From: UBA1450 sp964452355
GTDB lineage: Bacteria > Patescibacteriota > Microgenomatia > UBA1406 > GWC2-37-13
Length of the DNA stretch: 64,000 nt
Assembly: GCA_964452355.1 (NCBI GenBank)
Contig: CAYVKV010000003.1
Location: forward strand, 1-64,000
Direction: 5' to 3'
The notes below the pieces were generated by a model. It was not told the DNA's origin, made no database searches, and worked only from the letters and a program-made list of their open reading frames with translations. Positions 31,844-41,038 of this stretch are shown here, piece by piece. Made by a program: the position numbers and the translations under genes. The number at the start of each line of letters is the position of its first letter. Position 1 is the first letter of the stretch.

Positions 31844-32398
31844 ATGAGCTATCGATTCGGATTTACTCTCGTTGAGATGATTGTGGTAATTGCCATCATT
31901 GGAACATTGAGCACCATGGGTTTTGCCGCATATACCAATATCCAAGAGGACTCCCGCGCTTCTCGGATTGCTGCAGATTTTCAACAAATAAAACTTGCTA
32001 TGAAAGTATGGAGGAGTAGTGGCAATACAGGACAGTACCCCAGAGAAACAACTTTATCTCCTGCAGTAAATTTTTGCACCTACAATTTTTATCCAATCAG
32101 GTTAACGGGCGCACAAACATATCTCGAAAACACCATGAGAGATCCATGGGGTCAAGAATATTTTTATGATAATGATGGCGATACCTATATCAGTGGCAAT
32201 GGCGCAACACTTACCAGAGGTGTTAATGTAAACATCTGGGGATGTGGCAACAATGCACAACGATATCGAGATGTCGTAGATCAAATTGATCGAACGATTG
32301 ATGGTTCTGATGGAGCAAATAGTGGGCTTGTGCGTTGGGCAAATTCTGGATCTGATTTTTATATTATGTTTTTGATCGTAAACAATGAGCTTCAATAG
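31844..32398 (+). CDS. Type IV prepilin-like / pseudopilin protein
   Basis: This 184-residue protein has a classic class III signal: basic MSYRF, then G-FTLVEMIVVIAIIGTLSTM, with the prepilin peptidase cut after Gly and Glu at +5. A globular domain follows with DPWGQEYFYDNDGDTYI, like the calcium-type loop of GspG pseudopilins. CPR cells use type IV pili for attachment to hosts; this could be a minor pilin. No assembly genes lie nearby. Confidence 0.83.
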   Translation: MSYRFGFTLVEMIVVIAIIGTLSTMGFAAYTNIQEDSRASRIAADFQQIKLAMKVWRSSGNTGQYPRETTLSPAVNFCTYNFYPIRLTGAQTYLENTMRDPWGQEYFYDNDGDTYISGNGATLTRGVNVNIWGCGNNAQRYRDVVDQIDRTIDGSDGANSGLVRWANSGSDFYIMFLIVNNELQ

Positions 32399-32442
32399 AC
32401 TTCATCCCGCCTCATGCCTCCCACATGCACCTCAATACAACT

Positions 32443-32472
32443 CTGCCATGTTCCGGACTGAATCTGTATAAT
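32443..32472 (+). promoter_or_regulatory. Promoter of cysS with leaderless spacing
   Basis: CTGCCA (32443-32448), an 18-base spacer and a perfect TATAAT (32467-32472). The cysS ATG is at 32480, so the predicted start site falls on or next to the start codon. Confidence 0.5.
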
Positions 32473-32479
32473 AAGAATC

Positions 32480-33904
32480 ATGAAACTCTACAACACGCTC
32501 ACTCGTGAGAAAGATGAACTCCCCGAACCAATTTTACAAAAAATATTAACGATGTATTCGTGTGGACCGACCGTATACGATGAAACTCACATTGGACACA
32601 TGAGAAAGTTTACGATGGACGATGTATTAAAACGGTCATTGCGCTTTCTTGGATATGAAGTGACACATGTCATGAATATAACCGATGTCGGCCACCTCAC
32701 CGGAGATGATGACAGTGGGGAGGACAAGCTTGAAAAAGGTGCAAAGAAACACGGAAAGACGGTCTGGGATGTTGCAAAAGAATACGAGGAAAAATTTTGG
32801 GAGACCCTGAAAGCGCTTGGAATTGATCAGCACGATATCAAAGTGATGCATGCGACCAAATGTATTCCGGATATGATCGCTTTGAATAAACGGCTGGAAG
32901 AGAAAGGTTTTACGTATCAGACGGATGAAGCGTTATATTTTGACGTAACAAAATTTCCCTCCTATGGAAAGCTTTCGGGACAAAAAATGGAGGACAAGAA
33001 ACAAGCCGCTCGGTCAGAGGTAACTATTGATCCCGAAAAAAAACATCCTGCTGATTTTGCACTCTGGTTCAAACGGGTGGGGCGCTTTGCAGATCACACC
33101 ATGCACTGGGAAAGCCCGTGGGGAGATGGATTTCCCGGCTGGCACATCGAATGTTCGGCGATGGCTATGAAAGGACTAAACGCCGAAACCATCGATATTC
33201 ATACCGGTGGCATTGATCATATCCCCGTCCATCATGAAAATGAGATCGCCCAGTCTGAAGCTGCGACGGGAAAACCGTTTGTAAAGTGGTGGGTACATCA
33301 TGCATTTTTGCAGGTTGATGGGGAAAAAATGAGCAAATCAAAAGAAAATTTTTATACGCTTAAAGACATTCATGATCGAAATGTCGATCCGCTCACCTTG
33401 AAATATCTGTTTCTCCAAACGCATTACCGAAAACCGATGAACTTTACATGGGAAGCAGCACATGCTGCGGCAACGGCTTACGGACAACTGCAATCAATAT
33501 ATCAAGATCTAAAAAAGCAAGCCGCTGGGACAAAGATCACTCATGAACAGAATCTTTCAGGTACTGCACAATTTATGCTCAATACGTTTAAGAAGGATAT
33601 TTCTGACGACCTAAACACTGCTCGACTTCTTGGGAATGTTTGGTACATGCTTAAAGAAGAGCATTTGAAACCGGAGGATCAGCTCTTTTTACTTGATCAA
33701 GTGAATATGATTTTTGGATTTAATCTTGATGGTAAAAAGCAAAATGAGTCAATACCCGTTGAAGTTCAGTCACTCGCAAAACAAAGACTCCAAGCACGTA
33801 CTGACAAGAATTTTCAAAAATCAGATGATCTCCGGATGCAGATTGAAGATCATGGATACACGATTGAGGATGCGGATGGTACGTACGTGATTAAGAAAAA
33901 ATAA
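32480..33904 (+). CDS. cysS: Cysteinyl-tRNA synthetase
   Basis: This class I synthetase has 474 residues. The N-terminal YSCGPTVYDETHIGHMRKFT contains a zinc Cys and the HIGH motif. GWHIECSAMAM and HHENEIAQSEA supply further zinc ligands (Cys, His, Glu). KMSKSKEN is the KMSKS loop. The C-terminal helical domain ends with EDADGTYVIKKK. The MurF-like gene follows after 7 bases. Confidence 0.97.
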   Translation: MKLYNTLTREKDELPEPILQKILTMYSCGPTVYDETHIGHMRKFTMDDVLKRSLRFLGYEVTHVMNITDVGHLTGDDDSGEDKLEKGAKKHGKTVWDVAKEYEEKFWETLKALGIDQHDIKVMHATKCIPDMIALNKRLEEKGFTYQTDEALYFDVTKFPSYGKLSGQKMEDKKQAARSEVTIDPEKKHPADFALWFKRVGRFADHTMHWESPWGDGFPGWHIECSAMAMKGLNAETIDIHTGGIDHIPVHHENEIAQSEAATGKPFVKWWVHHAFLQVDGEKMSKSKENFYTLKDIHDRNVDPLTLKYLFLQTHYRKPMNFTWEAAHAAATAYGQLQSIYQDLKKQAAGTKITHEQNLSGTAQFMLNTFKKDISDDLNTARLLGNVWYMLKEEHLKPEDQLFLLDQVNMIFGFNLDGKKQNESIPVEVQSLAKQRLQARTDKNFQKSDDLRMQIEDHGYTIEDADGTYVIKKK

Positions 33905-33911
33905 GTACCTT

Positions 33912-35135
33912 ATGTCTATCTATACCCCACAGGGTGCGAAAAAATACTTTCACGTCATAAAACGTTTTCTTGCCATAAACTGGCTTTCTCTCTGGAATCC
34001 CACTCAACTTGCCATAACCGGCAGTCAGGGAAAAACGAATGTGACCCATATGCTTTCCGGGATTCTTGCTCAATTTGGTTCTACTGTTTGCACCGATCTT
34101 ACGCTTGATACAACCTTTAACGTACCCATTACCGCCCTGAAAGTACGCCCGTGGACAAAATTTTTAGTATGGGAGCTTGGAATCGATCATCCTGAGGAAA
34201 TGGAAGATCATCTTGAGATCGCACGTCCAAATATCGCATGCGTGACTGGAATCTCACCAGTGCACACGGACCAAGAGCACATGGGATCGCTTGATGTACT
34301 GATTCAAGAAAAAAGAAAACTTATTGAGGCGCTTCCCGAAAATGGTACTGCAGTGCTCAATCATGATGATGAGTTGGTACGAAAAATGGCTCCATATACA
34401 AAAGCGCACATCAAATGGTATGGGTCAACGAACGAATGTGATATTTCTGTTGATAAAAAATCAATCAAGGTGGCGCTTGTTGGAACATCTGCACATTTTT
34501 CTATAAACGGAAAAACTCAAAACATTAAAACCGGCTTGATAGGTGTCCATCATATCGAGACGATCATGGCATCCTATCTTCTTGCGCAGTCGGCAATACA
34601 ATCAGATATTCTTGATACTTTTTGCAAATCTGTTGCAACAACAATGCCCCTTCGGGGCAGGATGAGTGTGGAGAAGGGACCAATGAATACGATATTACTC
34701 AATGATTCATTAAGGGCTAACCCACAAAGTACGAATGCCGGTTTGAAAACACTTGAAATGATTGAGCACTCAATAGGCAAAAAGATTGCAGTTATCGGTG
34801 AAATGGGGGAACTCGAACATCCCGAACAAGAACACAAAAAAACCGGAGAACTTCTCGCAAAGCTCACTATTGATTTTGTGATCGGAATCGGACCCCTCAG
34901 AAAATACACCATAGACGAAGCAATAAAACAAGGTTTTCCCAAAGAAAAAACAGCATATGCCCAAGATGTGTTTCAGGCGACAGAACTTCTCAAATCAACG
35001 CTCAAATCGGGTGATTTATGGTATCTCAAGGGGTCGCTTCTCAGAAACTATAAACGAATCGTACAGCTTCTGAATAATGAGGAAGTTTGCTGCAGCCAAG
35101 TCATGTGTCCGTATGAACATTGTGGGTATAAATAA
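33912..35135 (+). CDS. MurF-like Mur ligase lacking the usual N-terminal domain
   Basis: This 407-residue ATP-dependent ligase has the central Mur motif ITGSQGKTNVT at about 35-45. The C-terminal LLNDSLRANPQST matches MurF (DSYNANP-type). VIGEMGELEHPEQEHKKTG follows. MurF adds D-Ala-D-Ala to the peptidoglycan precursor. The P-loop comes about 60 residues earlier than in full MurF, so the UDP-MurNAc-binding first domain is missing or reduced; another substrate is possible. Its last 35 bases overlap the convergent acyl-CoA synthetase gene and encode an odd Cys-rich tail (EEVCCSQVMCPYEHCGYK). Confidence 0.82.
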   Translation: MSIYTPQGAKKYFHVIKRFLAINWLSLWNPTQLAITGSQGKTNVTHMLSGILAQFGSTVCTDLTLDTTFNVPITALKVRPWTKFLVWELGIDHPEEMEDHLEIARPNIACVTGISPVHTDQEHMGSLDVLIQEKRKLIEALPENGTAVLNHDDELVRKMAPYTKAHIKWYGSTNECDISVDKKSIKVALVGTSAHFSINGKTQNIKTGLIGVHHIETIMASYLLAQSAIQSDILDTFCKSVATTMPLRGRMSVEKGPMNTILLNDSLRANPQSTNAGLKTLEMIEHSIGKKIAVIGEMGELEHPEQEHKKTGELLAKLTIDFVIGIGPLRKYTIDEAIKQGFPKEKTAYAQDVFQATELLKSTLKSGDLWYLKGSLLRNYKRIVQLLNNEEVCCSQVMCPYEHCGYK

Positions 35136-37215
35136 TCCTCCCATCCACCGCAGTCAGCACTTCTCCTGACACAATTAATGGATTTATATCGATCTCCGCA
35201 ATCTGTTTATGACGGTCAAAGAGCGCTCCAACAGACAGTGCAACTTCATAAAGTTTTCGCGCATTTAGAGGAGGAGATCCTCTGAATGGTTTGGTTAATG
35301 CATCCAACTTACTGTTTTTGATCTCATGCATAAATTGAGCGTAAGTAAACGGATATACAAACTGCATTGTTTCGTGTAAAAGCTCTGCATATACGCCACC
35401 AATGCCGACCAGAGCAACGGTTCCAAATGTTGTGTCTTTTTTTGCTCCCACAATCAGTTCATGCCCTGCATATTCCTTTTGAACATAACACCCCGATCCT
35501 TTCCCTCCCACGCGTTCCAATGTTTTGAATGCATTAACAAGCTCTTCCATAACCGTGATACCGGTGATCACTCCTTTTATTTCTGTCTTGTGTGTTATTT
35601 TGTCAGTTGCTATTTTAGCAACCAGTGGAAACCCTTCTTGCTCAACGATCGTATCGAGATCCGAAACTGAAGTTGCATGAAAGATCTTTCCGGTTGCAAT
35701 ACCTGACCACTCAAGGAGTTTCAAAGAATCATATTGATTTAAGAACGGTTTCATACTATTTTCATTAAGAACTGCCTCAATGTCATACTTATGAGTGGAA
35801 AGCGGGATCGACAAATCAGATATGACCTTTTCTGTAATCCTTTGAGTTTTAATTTCCTGGGCATCGATCATTTTAGAAAGTGCCCGAGGAAGCGCTGCAA
35901 AATATCTAAAACTTGCAATTCCTTCTTTTTCAAAAAATGTATGCGCCTCAGTTACTGATTTTTTGCCCATGAATATCGGGTAGAGCGGTTTAAATTTAAG
36001 TGAACGATATATTTTTTGAAGCACATGCGCCGTCTCGATAATCTCGGTATTTGCCTGTGGCGTCAGAAGGACAATGACACCGCCAATATCCTTTTCCTTC
36101 ATCGTAAGATCAATCGCCTTTTTATAATCAAATGCACTCGCATCACCCAAGAGATCAATGGGATTGTGTATGCTAATTTTTTTGGTGTCTTCAAACGCTT
36201 GCTTCAGCTCTTCTGAGGTTGACTCTGAAACCGTGACCAGCTGAAGTTTCTGCTTCACAATCTCATCAGCAAGAAGCACTCCCATGCCACCGGCGTTTGA
36301 AAGGACAAGCATTCTGCGATTACTGGGTACCGCACCCAAACTATAGAGCGAAAGAAGCATCTGAAACTCAGCAAAAGAATCTGCGCGAATCGCCCCGGCT
36401 TGCTGAATGACGGCAGAAAACACCTCATCATCACCGACCATACTGCCCGTGTGAGACATTGCAGCCTTCGAGCCTTCAGCAGTTCGTCCTGATTTGAGCA
36501 CAATTACTGGTTTTATTTTGGTAACTTGAGATATTATTTCTGAAAATGTATCCCCATCAACAACATCTTCTAAATACATACCAATAACCTCAGTAGATTT
36601 GTCTGTGAGTAAATACTCAAGACAGTCCGATTCATTGATCACGCTTTTGTTGCCCAGGCTCACAAAATGAGAAATCCCGAGATGGGTCTTTGCCGCTGAA
36701 TAATCAAGCATTGCACTTCCAAGTGCGCCTGATTGAGATATGATGCTGATATTTCCCTTCTTCGGTACCGTATTAAAAAACGTGGCGTTCAAACTATTGT
36801 TTGTATTGATACACCCAATACAATTCGGCCCAAGAAGTGAAAGATTGTATCTTTTCGCTTTCTCAAGAAGTTGCTTTTCCAACTCATCTCCGTCAGTGGT
36901 CTTCGTCTCACCAAAACCGGCTGCAAACATGACCACATTGGTACATCCGACCTGGTGAACGGAATCAAGATAGGAAACGGCGACTTTTGCCGGAACCGCC
37001 AGAACGACTAAATCAATTGATCTTCCTATGGAGTTCATGTCTTTGTACGTCTGTTTTCCAAGAATTGTTGCGCCTGAGGGATTGACGAAATAAAGTTCTT
37101 TGTCATATCCTTGGTCGATCATATTTTTTGCAACCAGATATCCGACTTTTTTTGGATTTTCTGAAACACCCACGATCGCAATAGAGCGGGGATTGAAGAA
37201 TCTATTTAAGAGCAT
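35101..37215 (-). CDS. Acetyl/acyl-CoA synthetase, ADP-forming (fused alpha-beta)
   Basis: This 704-residue enzyme interconverts acyl-CoA + ADP + Pi with acid + CoA + ATP, a substrate-level ATP source in fermenters. Its order is: CoA-binding domain (FFNPRSIAIVGVSENPKK), CoA-ligase domain with the phospho-His loop region (KSGRTAEGSKAAMSHTGSMV), then C-terminal ATP-grasp (GFPLVAKIATDKITHKTEIK, GGVYAELL, AEIDINPLIV). Archaeal Acd enzymes often split these parts. With pyruvate kinase nearby, it fits a fermentative, acetate-producing metabolism. Its 3' end overlaps the MurF-like gene antisense by 35 bases. Confidence 0.9.
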   Translation of the reverse strand: MLLNRFFNPRSIAIVGVSENPKKVGYLVAKNMIDQGYDKELYFVNPSGATILGKQTYKDMNSIGRSIDLVVLAVPAKVAVSYLDSVHQVGCTNVVMFAAGFGETKTTDGDELEKQLLEKAKRYNLSLLGPNCIGCINTNNSLNATFFNTVPKKGNISIISQSGALGSAMLDYSAAKTHLGISHFVSLGNKSVINESDCLEYLLTDKSTEVIGMYLEDVVDGDTFSEIISQVTKIKPVIVLKSGRTAEGSKAAMSHTGSMVGDDEVFSAVIQQAGAIRADSFAEFQMLLSLYSLGAVPSNRRMLVLSNAGGMGVLLADEIVKQKLQLVTVSESTSEELKQAFEDTKKISIHNPIDLLGDASAFDYKKAIDLTMKEKDIGGVIVLLTPQANTEIIETAHVLQKIYRSLKFKPLYPIFMGKKSVTEAHTFFEKEGIASFRYFAALPRALSKMIDAQEIKTQRITEKVISDLSIPLSTHKYDIEAVLNENSMKPFLNQYDSLKLLEWSGIATGKIFHATSVSDLDTIVEQEGFPLVAKIATDKITHKTEIKGVITGITVMEELVNAFKTLERVGGKGSGCYVQKEYAGHELIVGAKKDTTFGTVALVGIGGVYAELLHETMQFVYPFTYAQFMHEIKNSKLDALTKPFRGSPPLNARKLYEVALSVGALFDRHKQIAEIDINPLIVSGEVLTAVDGRIIYTHNVHTDT

Positions 37216-37255
37216 ATCTCCTAAGTATATACAAATGAAAGATATTTGAGCAATA

Positions 37256-38995
37256 CTACTTTCGCTGATATATCCGTATCACCGGATGATCAAATACGGT
37301 CCACGTCTCCTCAGCTTCCTCATCGGGAAATTCAAAGAGTATTTGACCGAATAGCTCGATGCGGGGATATGAACGAAACTCTGCAACCTTTTCAAATCCA
37401 AGATTTCCAGAAAAGAGATCTTGATAATACGCATTCACCAGAGGATATTCTTTTTCCAAAGATTCACATCTTTTTTCTTCATACGTATTTTTCATTTGCT
37501 GCAGAGTGCCCGAACTTTGAAGACAGGTATGATTCCAAAAAATACGACGAGAAGGAACGAAAATGTACTCAGCTTCCTCAATATGATCTTTCAATTCACT
37601 TTCGAGAATCTCATTTTTTTCTACTTCATAAAAATCAAAAGATATGGGTCTGAGATTCTTTTGAAAAACAATCTCATTATCAACAAGAGGATTTTGCATC
37701 GGAATATCTACCACATTCGCCGTTTCTGACAATATATATGCATCCGTAGGGATATTGTTATATATCCATTCAGAAGCTTTAAATCGGACATCCGGAAACC
37801 GATAAATTGACACATATGCCGCTCCATATATCATGATCGCAATCACAATGAGTGACAGGGCGATCGAATGGAGCGTGTGCAGAATCTTGATTTTGACCCG
37901 AAGATTCATATCAATGAGTTGAATCAATACCAAACACCCGATAAGAATCATGACCGGAAATACCGGTGAGTAGAACCGAGACCATTTCGCATACATAAAT
38001 GCATTTGGAATGAATAATGCTATTGCAGCAAGTCGCAACAGGATATGAGACTTATTCCACGGAAGAGAAAAGAACCCAAAAATCGAAAGAATAAAGAGGG
38101 GAATGCCAAGGGTGTAGGGAAAGACATGCAAAAACTGAAAAGCCAAAGGCATCGTATACTCAAACTGTCGGGTGTAAAAAGCTTTATAAGTACCCAAGCC
38201 AACAGAAGATTCATAATTCATCGAATGAACAAAAGCCTCCCAATCAAGCAGATTGTAGGGAGAGGTGATCACAAAAACGATAACGGAAAGAAGGCCAATT
38301 TTTATCAGTGAAAAAAACAGCGTAAAAATTGAACTGTTTTTTTCACTTCTAAACGAAGCAATAAAAATACTGAGAATAGGGATCACTGCAAAAAACATAG
38401 ATGATACTTTCGTGCTTACGGCAAGACCAAAAATTACACCGGTCCATAAAATATATCGAGTAAGCGGAAGATCCATTTGGAGAAACATAACCGCAAGATA
38501 GATCAGTATCGATACAAATAACATGAGCAGCGATTCGGTGGTTCCAAAATGTGCAAACTGGATAAAAACCGGTGAAAAAATAAACGTAATCAGTGCAATA
38601 AACACATTGCGAGTTGCTTTTTTAGAAAGTAATACCGCCACCTTTGTCATGACAAATACGGTCAAAACCGATGAAATGGCTGATAGCACGCGAAGAGAAA
38701 GAACGGTTTCAACAAAATCTATGCGAAAAGTCTGCGTCCAAACGCTTGCTATAGTCGTTAAGAAGTATCCAATAAAGAGCGGAATCTGACCATAGGCATA
38801 AAAACGGGGATTTAAACAATCAATATTCCACCCTTGGTGACAGGTCATGCCTAAAATGGCAACAACCATGTTTCGCTCATCGGGATGCATGGGATACGGA
38901 AGGCCCCAATCAAGTCCAATAAAGCGAGTATAGATGAGTGTGACAATGAGTGCTATCCAAAGTCCAAACTTCAATAGTGATTTTTTTACAATCAT
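37256..38995 (-). CDS. PMT/ArnT-type membrane glycosyltransferase
   Basis: This 579-residue protein has about 11-12 hydrophobic segments in its N-terminal two thirds and a soluble C-terminal domain. The first external loop has LDWGLPYPMHPDERNM with the conserved Asp-Glu of GT39/GT83-type transferases. These use lipid-linked sugars to modify proteins or lipids. The acceptor is not known. The Thr/Pro-rich surface proteins near 55-57 kb are possible acceptors, an inference only. ATG 38995 faces rpsF across a 139-base divergent gap. Confidence 0.82.
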   Translation of the reverse strand: MIVKKSLLKFGLWIALIVTLIYTRFIGLDWGLPYPMHPDERNMVVAILGMTCHQGWNIDCLNPRFYAYGQIPLFIGYFLTTIASVWTQTFRIDFVETVLSLRVLSAISSVLTVFVMTKVAVLLSKKATRNVFIALITFIFSPVFIQFAHFGTTESLLMLFVSILIYLAVMFLQMDLPLTRYILWTGVIFGLAVSTKVSSMFFAVIPILSIFIASFRSEKNSSIFTLFFSLIKIGLLSVIVFVITSPYNLLDWEAFVHSMNYESSVGLGTYKAFYTRQFEYTMPLAFQFLHVFPYTLGIPLFILSIFGFFSLPWNKSHILLRLAAIALFIPNAFMYAKWSRFYSPVFPVMILIGCLVLIQLIDMNLRVKIKILHTLHSIALSLIVIAIMIYGAAYVSIYRFPDVRFKASEWIYNNIPTDAYILSETANVVDIPMQNPLVDNEIVFQKNLRPISFDFYEVEKNEILESELKDHIEEAEYIFVPSRRIFWNHTCLQSSGTLQQMKNTYEEKRCESLEKEYPLVNAYYQDLFSGNLGFEKVAEFRSYPRIELFGQILFEFPDEEAEETWTVFDHPVIRIYQRK

Positions 38996-39022
38996 TGTAT
39001 TTTCTTACTGCAATGGTATAAT
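38995..39022 (+). promoter_or_regulatory. Promoter of the rpsF-ssb-rpsR cluster
   Basis: TTGTAT (38995-39000), a 16-base spacer and a perfect TATAAT (39017-39022) would give a leader of about 105 bases before rpsF. This is unusually long here and contains the hairpins at 39073-39122. Confidence 0.5.
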
Positions 39023-39072
39023 AAAGCTTGATTTTCGCAATCGTACTTACTATTATATGATCTGCGATCGTC

Positions 39073-39122
39073 AATTGTTAATCAATTTACCGCGTTTGTT
39101 ACCAACAAATATAGTATACGCG
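39073..39122 (+). promoter_or_regulatory. Structured leader upstream of rpsF (possible S6:S18 site)
   Basis: AATTG/CAATT (39073-39077 and 39083-39087) is followed by a two-tier hairpin: CGCGT (39091-39095)/ACGCG (39118-39122) and TTTGTT/AACAAA (39095-39109). A CCG trinucleotide sits at 39090-39092. In many bacteria the S6:S18 complex binds a leader hairpin with a conserved CCG bulge in front of rpsF. Whether this is that motif is inferred. Confidence 0.4.
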
Positions 39123-39134
39123 AACCCATGACCT

Positions 39135-39413
39135 ATGAGCACATTTGAGTTTACATTCTTAGTGAATGACAAGAAATCCGTTACAAATCTTGAGGCAGTA
39201 TTAAAATCGTATAACGGTAAAAAGATCAATGAAGAATCTCTGGGAAAAAGACTTCTTGCGTACCCTATTGATAAAAATGAATCTGCCGAATATTTGGTTT
39301 GGCAAATTGAACTTGAAAAAAATGTGGTAAAGGATTTCAAACAAAAGCTCAATTTTGATAAAGTCGTCATGAGATATCTCATGCTTTTAAAAGAGGACAA
39401 AAAAAAGAAATAA
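39135..39413 (+). CDS. rpsF: 30S ribosomal protein S6 (bS6)
   Basis: This 92-residue protein has the S6 ferredoxin-like pattern: FEFTFLVNDKKSVTNLEAVL, then KRLLAYPIDKNESAEYLVWQ (the family K.LAY.I....G.Y), and FDKVVMRYLMLLKEDKKK. The order rpsF-ssb-rpsR confirms it. S6 pairs with S18 on the 30S platform. Confidence 0.92.
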   Translation: MSTFEFTFLVNDKKSVTNLEAVLKSYNGKKINEESLGKRLLAYPIDKNESAEYLVWQIELEKNVVKDFKQKLNFDKVVMRYLMLLKEDKKKK

Positions 39414-39437
39414 ACTATTAATTTGTACCGTTCATGT

Positions 39438-39929
39438 ATGTCAAGTAGGTCGATCAATAAAATTACGCTTCTTGGAAATCTCACCCGAGATCCGGAGCTT
39501 AAATATACGCCAACCGGTACTGCAGTATGTACTTTTGGCTTAGCAACAAATCGATCATGGACCACGCAAGAAGGTAAGACACGCGAAGAAGCGCAGTATC
39601 ATCGAATTGTTGCATGGCAAAAATTAGCTGAGCTTTGCAATAAACTGTTGTCAAAAGGTCGAAAAGCATATCTTGAAGGAAGAATCACCTATCGAGAATA
39701 TGTCGATAAAAATGGTCAGCAAAGGAATATTACCGAGATTGTGCTTGACGACTTTATTGTGTTTTACGACGGAAAACACGAAGACGAAAACACAGCACCC
39801 GCAGAAGAATCGGCACCAGTAACTCATGAAGAAGGTCATGACAATAAAAAAGAAGATACTACCAATGATCCGGTAGAAGCCAAAGAACAAAATGATGAAG
39901 ACGTTAATCCTGATGATATTCCATTCTAA
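39438..39929 (+). CDS. ssb: Single-stranded DNA-binding protein
   Basis: This 163-residue OB-fold protein starts SRSINKITLLGNLTRDPELK and continues with YTPTGTAVCTFGLATNRSW, AQYHRIVAWQKLAELC and YLEGRITYREYVDKNGQQ. An acidic linker leads to the partner-binding tip DVNPDDIPF. ATG 39438 is used; a TTG at 39423 would add five unlikely residues. It protects ssDNA and recruits repair and replication factors through the tip. Confidence 0.96.
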   Translation: MSSRSINKITLLGNLTRDPELKYTPTGTAVCTFGLATNRSWTTQEGKTREEAQYHRIVAWQKLAELCNKLLSKGRKAYLEGRITYREYVDKNGQQRNITEIVLDDFIVFYDGKHEDENTAPAEESAPVTHEEGHDNKKEDTTNDPVEAKEQNDEDVNPDDIPF

Positions 39930-39943
39930 ATTATTTAATACTT

Positions 39944-40147
39944 ATGAAATGTTTTTTTTGTAAATACAGTGTTGCTCCCGACTTCAAAGATATTGAAAAT
40001 ATCGAAAAATTTGTAACACCTCGAAAGAAAATTTTGAGTAGAGACAAAAGCAATGTATGTGCAAAGCATCAACGTGCACTCTCAAAACAGATAAAGCACG
40101 CACGGTATCTTGCCATACTTCCATACACTTCTTATCAAGGAGCCTAA
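39944..40147 (+). CDS. rpsR: 30S ribosomal protein S18 (bS18)
   Basis: This 67-residue protein has a zinc-type CFFCKY start, FVTPRKKILSRDKSNVCAKH, and QRALSKQIKHARYLAILPYT, all diagnostic of S18. In most bacteria rplI (L9) follows; here a 110-base gap and an unrelated gene follow instead. Confidence 0.94.
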   Translation: MKCFFCKYSVAPDFKDIENIEKFVTPRKKILSRDKSNVCAKHQRALSKQIKHARYLAILPYTSYQGA

Positions 40148-40257
40148 CCGACAGGTTTCCTTATACCTTCGAAGAAGAAATCATGCTCCCTCTTAAGCTG
40201 AATAATATTCTCGCACGATGCAGAATATATTGGTACAATGAATGTCACTATTGTTAG

Positions 40258-40986
40258 ATGTCGGAAGAAATTATGAAAATTAAAGCAAAAATTCCCGAAA
40301 AAGCAAAGATCGTGGTGAAACCCGGTCAAAAAGTTGACTTCACAACGCCCCTTGCAGAAACAGCAGAGAAACAAATGATCTATATTCCCATTGCAGAAAT
40401 GATGGGTTTTGATTCCAAAAATATATTCCATTATCTCAAGCGGATGATCGGTGAACAGATTCAAAAGGGAGACGTCTTGGCTGAGATCAAATCGCTTTTC
40501 ACCACGCGACAGTACTTAAGTGAGGTTTCAGGCATTCTTCGAGAAATCAAGCATGATACCGGCATCATCGCCATTGAACAGGAAATGAATAACAATCAGA
40601 TGCTCAACTGTTTCTTTATTGGTGAAATCGCTGAAGTTTATGACGGTTATTTGGAACTGATCGTTGAAGACGTACACGCCGTAAAACTTCAAGAGGCAAC
40701 ACCGTATTTTGGAGCGTCAATGTACTATCTGAATCCATCAGGAAAATATAGCGATGCGGACCTTGAAGGCGCATGCGTATTTGCCCCGGAGTTTGATCCC
40801 ATGGACACCGTCAAAATGGAGACGCTCGGAGCTCAAGGACTTATCACAAAAACAAAAATCCCAATGAAAACCATGATTCATCAGATCGTTCTTCAAGATA
40901 AAGAGGATTTTGATCACATCCAAAAAAAAGAATATCCATACGTTCTCATTGGGCATGAGCCAATGACTATTTTATTTTATAAATAA
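40258..40986 (+). CDS. Conserved-looking protein with a biotinyl/lipoyl-like sandwich
   Basis: This 242-residue protein is of unknown function. The N-terminal part (PGQKVDFTTPLAE, then GEQIQKGDVLAEIK, then SEVSGILREIKHDTGIIAIE) shows the strand-turn pattern V.KGD.L....G....SG.V......G of barrel-sandwich hybrid domains, without an attachment Lys in MKM context. The C-terminal half has no recognisable motif. It lies between rpsR and ctp. A TACAAT box lies about 20 bases upstream. Confidence 0.5.
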   Translation: MSEEIMKIKAKIPEKAKIVVKPGQKVDFTTPLAETAEKQMIYIPIAEMMGFDSKNIFHYLKRMIGEQIQKGDVLAEIKSLFTTRQYLSEVSGILREIKHDTGIIAIEQEMNNNQMLNCFFIGEIAEVYDGYLELIVEDVHAVKLQEATPYFGASMYYLNPSGKYSDADLEGACVFAPEFDPMDTVKMETLGAQGLITKTKIPMKTMIHQIVLQDKEDFDHIQKKEYPYVLIGHEPMTILFYK

Positions 40987-41038
40987 CATCTGAGATTGAT
41001 TTTTGATTAAATATCAGTCACTATAAACAAATCAGCCT

